Below are positions 8,554 through 16,719 of a stretch of DNA of 33,213 nucleotides, one piece after another. Origin of the DNA: Borrelia recurrentis A1 (GTDB lineage Bacteria > Spirochaetota > Spirochaetia > Borreliales > Borreliaceae); the NCBI RefSeq assembly GCF_000019705.1, contig NC_011253.1, positions 1 to 33,213 of the forward strand, written 5' to 3'. Numbering within the stretch: the stretch's first letter is position 1; each line of letters starts with the position of its first letter. Made by a program: the position numbers and the translations under genes. The notes beneath the pieces were generated by a model that did not search any database, was not told where the DNA came from, and saw only the letters and a program-made list of their open reading frames with translations.

Positions 8554-9198
8554 ATGCATACAAGTCAAAAAATTCAAAACTACACACAACTATCAAAAAA
8601 GTATCAAATTAGGTATTACAAAATAGTATCAATAATTAGGTACTTTCAAAAGAACACTATCAAATATAATCAAACCATTATTTTAAATACATTAAACCGT
8701 TTTCTAACTAAAGACGAACTTAAAATAATTACACTCAGAACCCTTAGAAAAGATTTAGCCTTGTTATGTAATAAAGGTATTATTCAAAAAACTCTATTAA
8801 GATTGGGCGAAGGGAACGGCTCATACATAAGGTATACAGTAAATAAATACAGTCAAAATAACTTAAAACGTTTCATTGAAAATAAACAAGACATTATTGA
8901 ACATGATGCAAATGCAATATATAAATTTACAAAGGAAACACAAAAAAAATATTTTAAAAATATAGGGTATAAAACTTATAAATCTAAAAATGTAACTAAA
9001 AATGTCAGTCATAATATAATTAATAATAAAGATATAAATATTAAAGATACAAAAGATATAAATTTGCTAATAAGTAATACATCTAAATGGAAAACAATGA
9101 GATACTTAGATAAAATAGAAGAAAATAAAAACAAAAAACGTTATGAAGAAGCAATTATAAAAACAAAAAAATGGTTAGAAAGTGAAAGAAACAAATAA
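8554..9198 (+). CDS. Plasmid replication/maintenance protein, PF57/62-like
   Basis: 214 residues from ATG 8554, chosen because AAGGAG lies eight bases upstream; a TTG at 8521 has no better site. It is basic and helical. The segment IIRYFQKNTIKYNQTIIL, followed by LRTLRKDLALLCNKGIIQKT and a strand with GEGNGSYIRYTVN, looks like a winged-helix DNA-binding domain (residues about 30-105). A Lys/Asn-rich linker leads to a C-terminal helix ending KKWLESERNK. It is the first gene of a PF57/62-PF50-PF32-PF49 type cluster, where this gene supplies the replication initiator. Its end overlaps the next gene by 17 bp. Confidence 0.75.
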   Translation: MHTSQKIQNYTQLSKKYQIRYYKIVSIIRYFQKNTIKYNQTIILNTLNRFLTKDELKIITLRTLRKDLALLCNKGIIQKTLLRLGEGNGSYIRYTVNKYSQNNLKRFIENKQDIIEHDANAIYKFTKETQKKYFKNIGYKTYKSKNVTKNVSHNIINNKDINIKDTKDINLLISNTSKWKTMRYLDKIEENKNKKRYEEAIIKTKKWLESERNK

Positions 9199-9784
9199 AT
9201 TACTAACGGAATTTGAAAGAAAAAATGTGATATGCCAATTGAAAAATCTAGAATCTAAACCAAAAAAAAATTTTAATGATTCTTTTTCCAAAATAGAAAA
9301 GGAAGATGCCAGAACAATATATCATACAAAGATATTTAACGATCTTTTTGCTTTCGGCGTTAATCGGAGAGAAGAAGACAAATTTTTTGTTGCTTTGCGA
9401 GGTGTATTTAACAGCGACAAAAAAAGTACTTTTCGTTTATTTAGTATTGAAAAAGAAGAAGATAGATTTTTAGGTATGTTTTACGGGTTTAAGAGGCTTA
9501 AAACTTCATTTATACTTAGGTATAAAGATGATACAAAAAAATCAGATGTCACAACTAAAATATATAAGCCTTACTACATAGAATTTCGATTTAAAAAGGG
9601 AAGTATTTTTTGCTATATAAAGGCTATTCATTCCTTAATAAAAAAAGAAAAATTTACAAAAAAATATGTTCAAACTTTGCTTGAAAGAATTATGAAATTG
9701 GAAGATGAGGTGTATAAATTCTATAATAAAAGATTACCGGATGGAGGAATTGTAACGAAATGGATAGAAAAAAACCAGAGGTAA
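9182..9784 (+). CDS. DUF226 (PF50) plasmid partition-associated protein
   Basis: 200 residues from a GTG that overlaps the upstream gene. The core is the DUF226/PF50 signature of Borrelia plasmids: YHTKIFNDLFAFGVNRR, then FFVALRGVFN, DRFLGMFYGF, YYIEFRFKKGSIFCYIKAI and the C-terminal YKFYNKRLPDGGIVTKWIEK. These families pair with a ParA in every typical Borrelia plasmid cluster and are thought to help plasmid maintenance; the biochemical role is not settled. Its last 25 bp overlap the parA start, so the two are translationally coupled. Confidence 0.9.
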   Translation: MKETNKLLTEFERKNVICQLKNLESKPKKNFNDSFSKIEKEDARTIYHTKIFNDLFAFGVNRREEDKFFVALRGVFNSDKKSTFRLFSIEKEEDRFLGMFYGFKRLKTSFILRYKDDTKKSDVTTKIYKPYYIEFRFKKGSIFCYIKAIHSLIKKEKFTKKYVQTLLERIMKLEDEVYKFYNKRLPDGGIVTKWIEKNQR

Positions 9785-10512
9785 TTACGATTGCATCAAT
9801 CAAGGGTGGTGTTGGAAAAAGCACAAGTGCAATCATATTTGCAACATTGTTGTCAAAAAAGTATAAAGTACTTTTAGTAGATATTGATACACAAGCATCA
9901 ACTACTAGTTATTATCATGAAAAGTTAATAGAAAATGATATTGATGTTGTCAATATCAATATCTATAGAGTTTTAAATGAAACATTAGACATTAATGATT
10001 CGATAGTTAATATAGATAATAATCTAGATTTCATTCCAAGTTATATTCATTTACATAAATTTATTAGAGAAGCAATTCCTTTAAAAGAATTAAGGTTAAA
10101 AGAGTGTTTATTTTTCCTTCAAAATGAATATGATTATGTCGTATTAGATACTAATCCTAGTTTAGATGCTACATTGGCAAATGCTTTGATATGCAGTGGC
10201 TATATAATAGTTCCAATGACAGCAGAAAAATGGGCAGTTGAGAGTTTGGAATTAATAGAATTTTATATGAAAGAGTTGAGGATAAATCTTCCAATTTTTA
10301 TCCTTATAACTAGATTTAAAAATAATAACACACATAAGGAATTGTTAGAATATATACAGTCTAAGAGAGGATTTTTAGGTTTTATACATGAGAGAGAGGA
10401 CTTGAATAAGAGGATATCAAAGAATGATGTTTTTGATTTAAACAAAGATTATATAAAAGATTATGGAAGTGCATTGGAAAGTTTTTTGACTAAGAAATTA
10501 ATAGTGCGTTAA
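9760..10512 (+). CDS. parA: ParA-family plasmid partition ATPase (PF32)
   Basis: 250 residues. The deviant Walker A motif KGGVGKST is at residues 15-22 and the A' motif VDIDTQAS at about 40-47. A Walker B-like stretch YDYVVLDTNPSLD lies near residue 124, and IVPMTAEKWAVESL follows. This is the ParA/MinD ATPase fold that moves plasmid copies apart by ATP-dependent, non-specific DNA binding. Length is typical for Borrelia PF32. The ATG lies inside the end of the DUF226 gene, with GGAGG upstream at a slightly long spacing. PF32 subtype sets plasmid compatibility, so this protein is the best marker for naming the plasmid. A small hairpin encloses its stop codon. Confidence 0.95.
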   Translation: MDRKKPEVITIASIKGGVGKSTSAIIFATLLSKKYKVLLVDIDTQASTTSYYHEKLIENDIDVVNINIYRVLNETLDINDSIVNIDNNLDFIPSYIHLHKFIREAIPLKELRLKECLFFLQNEYDYVVLDTNPSLDATLANALICSGYIIVPMTAEKWAVESLELIEFYMKELRINLPIFILITRFKNNNTHKELLEYIQSKRGFLGFIHEREDLNKRISKNDVFDLNKDYIKDYGSALESFLTKKLIVR

Positions 10513-10519
10513 ACGCACT
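10503..10519 (+). other. Hairpin enclosing the parA stop codon
   Basis: AGTGCGT (10503-10509) and ACGCACT (10513-10519) form a perfect 7-bp stem whose three-base loop is the TAA stop codon. It lies 15 bp before the PF49 start and just ahead of its AAAGGAG site. There is no U tract, so it is more likely a protein-binding dyad or a translation-coupling element than a terminator. Confidence 0.6.
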
Positions 10520-10534
10520 TTCAAAGGAGCCAAA

Positions 10535-11134
10535 ATGAAGAATGTTGTTTTAAGTAATAGAGTTTTACATGATAATAAAGATGTTAAATTAATAAATTTA
10601 AAACAGGAAAGTTTGATTCGCTATAATGAATTAAAGGAAAAACTTAAGCAAAATGCAAGGAAAGAAATTTATTATAAGGTAGAAAATATTAGAATTTTAA
10701 AAGAAATAAAAGATAATGAATATTATAAGCTTGATGGTCATAAACACTTTGATAGTTTTATAAAAGATTATAGGATGGCTAAAACTCAAGTGTATGCTTA
10801 CTTAAGACTAGCAAATGCTATGGAGAAGGGGATTCTTGCAGAACAATATATAATTGAGAATGGCATTAATGAATCCCTTGCTATTATAAAAAATAAAAAG
10901 ACTATTAAGATAAAAAAAATAAGACGAGGTTCTATAAATTCATTGAGCTTTAAGCTTAAAAATCAGGCTAGTTATGACTTTTATAAGAACAATGTTAAGT
11001 TTATAGCATTTATGTTGGATACTATTTTTTTAAATGATAGAAATTATTTGCAAAAATTATTTCAAAAATATTCTAATTTACATCTTGATAAAAAAGTTGT
11101 TAATATAGCCGATTTACTTGAAAAATTTCAATAA
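10535..11134 (+). CDS. PF49 plasmid partition protein
   Basis: 199 residues from ATG 10535, with AAAGGAG seven bases upstream. It opens with MKNVVLSNRVLHDNKDVKL. The middle carries helices rich in Lys and Tyr with YYKVENIRILKEIKDNEYYKL, then DGHKHFDSFIKDYRMAKTQVYAYLRLA, split here as the landmarks HFDSFIKDYRMAKTQ and VYAYLRLANAMEKG. The latter resembles a helix-turn-helix. This matches the PF49 family that closes Borrelia replication/partition clusters and is presumed to act like ParB, binding a centromere-like site and stimulating ParA. Family placement is from gene order and these motifs. Palindromes follow downstream. Confidence 0.85.
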   Translation: MKNVVLSNRVLHDNKDVKLINLKQESLIRYNELKEKLKQNARKEIYYKVENIRILKEIKDNEYYKLDGHKHFDSFIKDYRMAKTQVYAYLRLANAMEKGILAEQYIIENGINESLAIIKNKKTIKIKKIRRGSINSLSFKLKNQASYDFYKNNVKFIAFMLDTIFLNDRNYLQKLFQKYSNLHLDKKVVNIADLLEKFQ

Positions 11135-11158
11135 TTTTTGTATGATTATTATCGGGTT

Positions 11159-11248
11159 GTATTAAACATTTTAATACTCCAGAAATAGTAGTCTTTGAAC
11201 TTTAGTAAGTTCTGTTGATGATTTTAAGCTAGAATTATCAATAGAACT
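11159..11248. other. Palindromes downstream of the partition cluster
   Basis: Two dyads lie in the gap 11135-11409. One is perfect: GTATTAAA-CAT-TTTAATAC (11159-11177). The other is a 41-bp imperfect inverted repeat from AGTTCT (11208) to AGAACT (11248), with 18-base arms containing about three mismatches. A shorter dyad TTTACT/AGTAAA follows near 11272-11290. They may be terminators or the centromere-like site of the partition system. The rest of the gap holds nothing recognisable apart from weak vlp-like sequence just before 11410. Confidence 0.5.
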
Positions 11249-11409
11249 TATTTTATTGTGAAATTTTTTTGTTTACTTGATTCTAGTAAATTTCAATTTT
11301 AGTAATTTGGTGATAATGATAAATAAGGTATTAGGAAGAATCAGGTAGAGAGAAGGTTGTAAAATTATAGATAGTGAGTAAGTTGAATTAGGGATATTGA
11401 AGAATATTT

Positions 11410-12366
11410 TTGAATAAAGAATTAGTAAAGATAGGAGAAGGATTTCAGGAGATTTTTGGCGTTTTTGGTAGTGCTGTTGGAGATGCATTAGGATTTAATG
11501 TTGTTAAATCTGATGATAATAGAAGCAAAGTTGGAGAACATTTTAAGACTATTGGAGATGGATTAAAGAGTACTAAGGATAAATTAGATGAGTTATCAAA
11601 AAAAATAGTTGCTACTCCTAATGCTGATACGAAAGGAGTAGAAGCTGTGATTCAAGGTAGTAGTGCAATTATTACTAAACTAATTACTTCTGTAACTAAG
11701 CTTGCTGATTTTGTTGGTAATGCTGAAATTACTGATGGTATAGATGCTGCTGGATCAGCACCTGTTGAAGAAGTTAGTGTTAAAGCTTTTATTGAAGGAA
11801 TTAAATCTATAGTTGAGACTGTTGAAAATTCTGGAGTAAAGATTGAAAAAGGTAATGCTGGTGTTGTAGTGACTAATGAAAATGGACCTAAAGCATTGGT
11901 TCATAATGTTAGGGCTACTGCAGGTGATGCTACTAAGCTAGCTGCTGAAGTTGCTAAAGCTGATCCATGGGCAATGATTGATAAAATAAAAAATGCTAAG
12001 ACTAAAAATGCTGCTCCTGCTGCTAATGATGATGCTGGTCAATTGGCTACTGCTACTAATGTTGCTAATAATGATGGTACTGCAGCTACTAATGCAGATT
12101 TAGCAGCTGCGGTTGCGCTAAAAGCTATGATTAAAGGTGGCAAGTTTAATCAACCTGCTCAAAATGAAGATGGTGCACTTAAGGCGGCAGTGTCAAGTGC
12201 AGTAAATAAGGTGTTAGGAATACTTGATGTAATACTTAGGAAAGTAATAAATCTTGAAATTAATAAAATTAAAGAAGCAATTAATGGAATAAAATATTCT
12301 GATACACTTGGGATAAATATTCCAGAATCTGATACTATTCAAACTCCTGCTACTAAAAAATTGTAA
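11410..12366 (+). CDS. vlp: Variable large protein class B, cassette without leader
   Basis: 318 codons, uninterrupted, starting at a TTG in [19 protein letters not shown]. Class B marks are [51 protein letters not shown] and [17 protein letters not shown]. The conserved C-terminal half has [14 protein letters not shown] and [18 protein letters not shown]. The body is full length for the family, but the lipobox and signal peptide are missing. Sequence just upstream (AAGAATATTTTT) still aligns with the leader-proximal part of the cassette at 23825, with an indel, so the 5' end has decayed. No ribosome site precedes the TTG. It is probably a silent donor for the vmp expression site rather than an expressed gene. 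Confidence 0.85.
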   Translation: MNKELVKIGEGFQEIFGVFGSAVGDALGFNVVKSDDNRSKVGEHFKTIGDGLKSTKDKLDELSKKIVATPNADTKGVEAVIQGSSAIITKLITSVTKLADFVGNAEITDGIDAAGSAPVEEVSVKAFIEGIKSIVETVENSGVKIEKGNAGVVVTNENGPKALVHNVRATAGDATKLAAEVAKADPWAMIDKIKNAKTKNAAPAANDDAGQLATATNVANNDGTAATNADLAAAVALKAMIKGGKFNQPAQNEDGALKAAVSSAVNKVLGILDVILRKVINLEINKIKEAINGIKYSDTLGINIPESDTIQTPATKKL

Positions 12367-12388
12367 GACTAAATAAAAAATCAAATAA

Positions 12389-12436
12389 GGAAAACACTTT
12401 TCTATTTATGGATGGAGAAGTTTTTTTCTTTTTTTG
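12389..12436 (+). terminator. Terminator-like element after class B vlp
   Basis: Arms GGAAAAC (12389) and CTTTTC pair with GAGAAG and the following GTTTTTTTC. A second T run and the conserved word TTTTTGCATTTTA follow, which also ends the class B cassette terminator at 25006-25050. Confidence 0.55.
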
Positions 12437-12604
12437 CATTTTAATAGTGTAATCTGGTATTTAGGATAAGGTATTTCTTTCCAAAATGATTTGGGGGAGA
12501 GTAGATCTAATAATATATCTTAACTTAATATATAGAAAGAGCCATATTCTTTATTAATTTATATATCAATGAGTTGATAAGATAAATTCAGTAAAATAGA
12601 ACAA

Positions 12605-12850
12605 TAAAATAGAGATTGCAAGCAAAATTGCAAAGGGTGGAAATTAAGTAAGATAAAGAAAGTAATTGATCAATTTATTATGGGGATGTTAGAAAAATTT
12701 CATAAGGAGCAAAGGAAAATGCTGTTAAAATAAGTTTAAAGAGCCAATAGATTTTAATAATGTTAATTCTGTCGTTAATGGGATTAAAAAATAGTTGATT
12801 TGGTATTATTAAGCGGTAAGGATAAATCTTAGTTCTATTAAGACAAAGCA
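12605..12850 (+). pseudogene. vlp: Vlp class A internal fragment, heavily decayed
   Basis: The DNA aligns with the class A cassette at 26614 over the segment KLQTEVAKNGNYVKIKEVVDQF. Here it reads as pieces such as KKVIDQFIMGMLEKF and NSVVNGIKK with several frameshifts and stops. There is no start, leader or C-terminus. It lies directly behind the class B vlp. Confidence 0.6.
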
Positions 12851-13335
12851 CAATAAATGCAAAACGATTCTAAAGTTTCTTATTACATTAAATAATGAAA
12901 ATAAAAAGATAGATTAATAATATATTTATATTCTTTTGTCTTTCAAAATTTAATTTATGATAAATTGTGTTATTATATTTATAATAAATTAAATTTAAAA
13001 TTTATTTTAAATTTATCATTTGTATTAGTATTTTTAGTTTCTGATTTAAATAAGAATAGAGAATGTCTTAATTTATATTACAAACTAAAGAGGGGACAGA
13101 GATAATCTTGTTAAGTTTAATCTTGCCGATTTTAATTTATCATTAGCATATAATACTTTTCTTATATCATCTTCATCTTTAATTGTTACTAGTTTTTTTG
13201 CCTTTTTTAATTTGAAACGAATTATTGTTACATTGTGGGTGTTATGAAAATTACTTTTGGTAAGATTGATTCAAATAACAACAGTATAAGTCTTGGTAAT
13301 AAGTAATTAAAAAAAATTAAATAAGGAGAAAGTTA
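12851..13335. other. Intergenic region with a minus-strand coding relic at 13085-13270
   Basis: On the minus strand 13270-13085 is open without a start codon for 61 codons (KSNFHNTHNVTIIRFKLKK, then VTIKDEDDIRKVLYANDKL) and ends at TAG 13085-13087. It looks like the C-terminal piece of a lost gene, not identified. The remainder is AT-rich. It includes a TTTAAATTT-type dyad near 12990-13015 and, next to the following gene, the ATAAGGAG ribosome site. Confidence 0.35.
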
Positions 13336-14223
13336 ATGCAGAAAAAATTTAGTTTATTTAATATAATGATTGTTTTTGGATTGATTATTGGATGTTCAAC
13401 TGATGTACAGCCATCATCAGTATTGAAGGATCAAAAGTATTTTGGTGATCAAACATTAGTATCTAGTGATCAAGGTTATTTATATAGTGATTTAAGTAGA
13501 GTAGATGAGACTGAGAAATTATATCAGGATATAGTTTCCAGAGGAAGGAAATATTTTAAGAAATTTAAGGTTAAACGTGAAAATTTTGCTCTAAAAAAAG
13601 CTCAGTTTGATGAGAGTATAATTATCAAGGTTAAGAAAAGATATCCCTTAGTAGTAAAATGTGAAGATTGTATTTATGCTGGTTTGAACTATAGTGAGGA
13701 GGCTATTTCTGATTTAGTAAGTATACTGAATAAATTATTATCAGGTCCTATAGGTGAAATCATGCCATATAGGAATGATAGGGTAGCTTGTGTTTTTTAT
13801 TTGTTGAAGATTTTACAGGATATTGAACGTTTCACTAGAGAAGTTGTGTGTAGTGATGATAGCTATGTTAGTGATTCTAATTTACTCAATGTGCATAGAC
13901 TTTTTATATCACTTGATATAATCAATAAGGATAATATGTTGAAATCTAAGCTTGCTACTATTAAATTTGCACTGAATATATTCATTAAGAAGCGTAATAA
14001 ATTCATTAGACTTATTATAGAAAACATCAAGGAAATAAACAAGCAAGAAAATGTTGATGAAATTGTTAAGTTAATAAATATTAATATGAGATCTTGGGAT
14101 AATAATGGGAAGATTTTTAAAAAAATGTATTCTTTTAATACATCTTCTAAGAGCTTATATTCTTTGCATGATTTTATCAAAAATCAAACTATAGATTTGA
14201 ATAATCAGTTTATCATTAAATGA
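13336..14223 (+). CDS. Surface lipoprotein of unknown family
   Basis: 295 residues from ATG 13336, with AAGGAG eight bases upstream. The leader MQKKFSLFNIMIVFGLIIGC ends in lipobox LIIG-C, followed by a Ser/Thr/Asp-rich tether (STDVQPSSVLKD), so it is predicted to be lipidated and probably surface-exposed. The body is helical and basic. It has a cysteine pair within KCEDCIY and a later VVCSDD, unusual for Borrelia surface lipoproteins, which mostly lack cysteines beyond the lipobox. The frame is intact and unlike Vlp in composition (few Ala, many Lys/Ile). It is convergent with the next gene and shares a hairpin terminator with it. I do not recognise the family. Confidence 0.75.
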   Translation: MQKKFSLFNIMIVFGLIIGCSTDVQPSSVLKDQKYFGDQTLVSSDQGYLYSDLSRVDETEKLYQDIVSRGRKYFKKFKVKRENFALKKAQFDESIIIKVKKRYPLVVKCEDCIYAGLNYSEEAISDLVSILNKLLSGPIGEIMPYRNDRVACVFYLLKILQDIERFTREVVCSDDSYVSDSNLLNVHRLFISLDIINKDNMLKSKLATIKFALNIFIKKRNKFIRLIIENIKEINKQENVDEIVKLININMRSWDNNGKIFKKMYSFNTSSKSLYSLHDFIKNQTIDLNNQFIIK

Positions 14224-14353
14224 AAAAACGATGAATGTTTAATAAAAGCTACTAAAATGCAAGAAGGAAGTTAATTTTCCTTCATAAATAGAAAAAAATT
14301 AATGAATAGCTTGTATATATTTGCAGTTTACTTGGTTTTTACTTTTACTTAGC

Positions 14354-14383
14354 ACTATCATAATCTTGAAAGATTATGATAGT
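14354..14383. terminator. Bidirectional hairpin between convergent lipoprotein genes
   Basis: A perfect 14-bp stem (ACTATCATAATCTT and its complement) with a two-base loop lies between the plus-strand gene ending at 14223 and the minus-strand gene ending at 14439. The T tract after it on the plus strand is interrupted. Confidence 0.7.
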
Positions 14384-14438
14384 AAATATATTTTATTAAT
14401 TTTATTAAAATTTTTTCAAAAAAGTTTTATTTTTTATT

Positions 14439-14969
14439 TTATGCTTGTTTAGCAGTTTTTGCTTTGTAAGCGTCACATGCTGTTTTAATACTTTCAAATG
14501 TAGATATGGATTTAGATTTATGAGATATAGGTTCTGGAGTGGCTCCAAAAAAGTTATCAAAAGCACCTGCAATACTGGACTTAACAGTCTCCAACCCACC
14601 TACTCCTGGATTTTCTTTTGTATCTTTTACTATGCGAAGTAATTCTTTTGCTTTAGCATTATCTTTTAATTCTAAAAAAAATTGTTCTAAGTATTCTTCT
14701 ATTTTGTTTATATCATTTACTGTGCGTTTAAAATGCATATTAGTGCTACTTGTTGTTTTTGCGTATTCGTCTTTCAGAGTTTCTATAAAAAAATTCAGTG
14801 TTTTTTTTTCATCAACATTTAAACTTAATTCAATTGAAAGGTCATTAACTTTATTGTGGTTTTGGACATTGTCACCAGAAAATACTTTATTTCTTTTTGA
14901 GGCTGTAAACTCTTTTCCATCACAACCTAAAAATAATAATATAAATGATACCCCTAAAAATTTATTCAT
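14439..14969 (-). CDS. Mlp-like lipoprotein, paralogue 1
   Basis: 176 residues from ATG 14969, with GAAAGGGG seven bases upstream. The leader MNKFLGVSFILLFLGC has lipobox LFLG-C. The mature protein has a charged tether and then a helical domain: VDEKKTLNFFIETLKDEYAK, IEEYLEQFFLELKDNAKAKE, AGAFDNFFGA and a C-terminal cysteine in SIKTACDAYKAK. It aligns along its length with the protein at 15782 (ETLKDE/NALKDE, EYLEQFFLEL/GYVKRFFLKL, FDNFF/FDNYF, IKTACDAY/IKSVCYEY). The size, LKxxL helices and late cysteine recall the Mlp family, but this is tentative. The two paralogues are transcribed divergently with a BTA121-like relic between them. Confidence 0.7.
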   Translation of the reverse strand: MNKFLGVSFILLFLGCDGKEFTASKRNKVFSGDNVQNHNKVNDLSIELSLNVDEKKTLNFFIETLKDEYAKTTSSTNMHFKRTVNDINKIEEYLEQFFLELKDNAKAKELLRIVKDTKENPGVGGLETVKSSIAGAFDNFFGATPEPISHKSKSISTFESIKTACDAYKAKTAKQA

Positions 14970-15201
14970 AGAAAACCCCTTTCTTTAAAAAAGTAATACA
15001 ATTTTTTTAAAAATCAAGTTTTTTTGTAAAGAGAATTTAAAAATCTTAAATTGGTACAAAAAGAAACTTTGCAAAATTTATAAGATGGATAAAGATTTTT
15101 GTTTAAAAAAGGTAGAAAAGGATTGCTACTGAATGTTAATGATACACTGTAGTAGTAGTGAAATTAATAGTTCTTTGCTTTAGGTTGCAATATTGTCATA
15201 A

Positions 15202-15491
15202 TATAATGCTAAGTTTAATCAATTATTAGAGATATTTGTAATGTCTGGTATGGGAAAAGAAAGAATTGTATATATACGAAGTATAATAACCGGTGAGGAT
15301 ATTTGGAATGATACAGGGGATAAGACATATAGTAATGATGAATTTTATAATTTGCTTGTTGATTTAGATGTTGATAAGGTGTTGATAAGGTAAAGTCAAT
15401 TATAAGAAATCATTTAAATAATCTTAAAGCACAAATTGAGGCTCAATCAGCTATAAATGCTGTTGAAAGTGATAAATTTAATAAGAATTAG
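15202..15491 (+). pseudogene. BTA121-like domain fragment broken by an 11-bp duplication
   Basis: The frame from 15202 reads YNAKFNQLLEIFVMSGMGKE, then RSIITGEDIWNDTGDKTYSN and DEFYNLLVDLDVDKV, and hits a stop. The sequence GTTGATAAGGT is present twice in tandem (15370-15380 and 15381-15391). Removing one copy restores the frame as DKVKSIIRNHLNNLKAQIEAQ to TAG at 15489-15491, giving 92 residues. The pattern TYS(N/D)xEFYNLL followed by VKxIIxNHLxxL is what I remember of the BTA121 domain found on large relapsing-fever Borrelia surface proteins. There is no leader or start codon, so this is an isolated domain relic. Confidence 0.6.
15370..15391 (+). repeat. 11-bp tandem duplication that breaks the reading frame
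   Basis: GTTGATAAGGT occurs twice back to back. Eleven is not a multiple of three, so the second copy shifts the frame; deletion of either copy rejoins the BTA121-like reading exactly. Confidence 0.85.
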
Positions 15492-15781
15492 CAAAAAACT
15501 AGTCCCTAGTTAGGTTTTGAGAATTAATACCTAGGCTTTGAAAATTTAATTTATAATTAATTTATAGGGGTTAATGTCAATATTTTATCTATTTATCTCA
15601 AATTACAAGCTCTTTTTTTGATATAGGGTTTTTGAAGAAGTTAAGAGTATTTTATAAATTTTGTCTTTTTAGCAATACTCTGTAAAGAAAAATATAAGAG
15701 ATTGTTAAATATATATTGTAAATAATAATGAAATATATTTATTACAAATAAATTCATTTTGTATTTTGGAGGTTCAGTAGG

Positions 15782-16375
15782 ATGGATTTTATGTGTAATA
15801 GAGTTGTATTGGTATTTTGCATAGTTTGTTTTATAAGTTGTGGTTTTTTGGAAACTAAAAATAAAACTCGGTTATTGCAAAATCTAGAAAATATTGATTT
15901 AAAATCAGATTGGAAAGATAATCTTAAACTTAGTAATGATGAACTTGGTATATTAACTTTTTTTGTTAATGCATTAAAAGATGAATTATCAAAAGCACAT
16001 ATCAGTGCAGATCATTTTAATATTCATTTAAAAGGTGATTTATCTAAAGTAGAAGGATATGTTAAAAGGTTTTTCTTAAAATTGAATGATAAGGATAAAG
16101 TTAGAGAATTGCTTGGGTATATTAAATATGGTATAGATAATCCACCTAATGTAGAGGGTAGAGATGTATATGTTGGTATGGATGCAAAGGAACATTATAG
16201 GCTTGAGAGAAGACTTGCTAGTGTTTTTGATAATTATTTTATGTTGCTAAATCCTCCATCTTCTGAGCCATTTGCTGATTCATCTGCTAAGGTGCCTTTT
16301 ATTGGTGGTGATCCTGAAGATAAAATGTTTAATGATATTAAAAGTGTATGTTATGAGTATAGAGGTTCACATTAA
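15782..16375 (+). CDS. Mlp-like lipoprotein, paralogue 2
   Basis: 197 residues from ATG 15782, with GGAGG ten bases upstream; a second ATG three codons later is nearer to nothing useful. The leader MDFMCNRVVLVFCIVCFISCG contains lipobox FIS-C-G after an unusually cysteine-rich hydrophobic core. The mature protein is the paralogue of the one at 14439. Shared landmarks are LTFFVNALKDELSK, EGYVKRFFLKLNDKDK, VRELLGYIKYG, ASVFDNYF and the C-terminal IKSVCYEY. It carries an extra loop (about residues 130-150) and a Pro/Ser-rich stretch (NPPSSEPFADSS) absent from paralogue 1. It is intact and probably a surface protein. Family naming as Mlp-like is tentative. Confidence 0.7.
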   Translation: MDFMCNRVVLVFCIVCFISCGFLETKNKTRLLQNLENIDLKSDWKDNLKLSNDELGILTFFVNALKDELSKAHISADHFNIHLKGDLSKVEGYVKRFFLKLNDKDKVRELLGYIKYGIDNPPNVEGRDVYVGMDAKEHYRLERRLASVFDNYFMLLNPPSSEPFADSSAKVPFIGGDPEDKMFNDIKSVCYEYRGSH

Positions 16376-16504
16376 TAATATTAATATTTTGGTGTACGGT
16401 AGAGATTAAATTTATGGTTATATTTATAAGGGAAGAGATTTTTATTAATCTTATTCAAATTGCTGTAAATTTAGTATTTAATATTAACCTTAAAGGAGAG
16501 GAAA

Positions 16505-16607
16505 ATGAATCCCAAAGCTAGGTATTTATCTTTGGGATTACTTTTTAGTTTTATAATTTTGAAGTTGTGATTTAATCTTTGACGATAAAATTATGAAAAA
16601 TATTTAA
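16505..16607 (+). pseudogene. Broken lipoprotein leader
   Basis: AAAGGAGAGG precedes ATG 16505, which opens MNPKARYLSLGLLFSFIIL, a good signal-peptide core. The frame then ends at TGA. A two-base shift gives SCDLIFDDKIMKNI and a stop at 16605-16607, so a lipobox IIL-SC can be rebuilt. Only the leader and about 14 residues remain. A strong hairpin overlaps its first codons. Confidence 0.45.
16508..16546 (+). terminator. Hairpin terminator downstream of Mlp-like paralogue 2
   Basis: AATCCCAAAG (16508-16517) and CTTTGGGATT (16530-16539) form a perfect 10-bp stem with a 12-base loop, followed by ACTTTTT. It has the form of an intrinsic terminator, though it lies inside the broken leader described separately. 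Confidence 0.65.
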
Positions 16608-16719
16608 TTTTATTTGATAATGGTAAAGTGCAGTTAAAGTCGCTTGGTGGTTTATAGATAATTAAATTAAATAAATGCTAAAAACTTGATTTTCTTGTTA
16701 TCTTTTTTTATTAGTGATA

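Noticed and set aside
13863-14180. Minus-strand frame opposite the 295-residue lipoprotein
   Set aside because: It lies wholly inside the intact lipoprotein gene, has no ribosome site, and its hydrophobic look is what the complement of Lys/Asn-rich codons produces.
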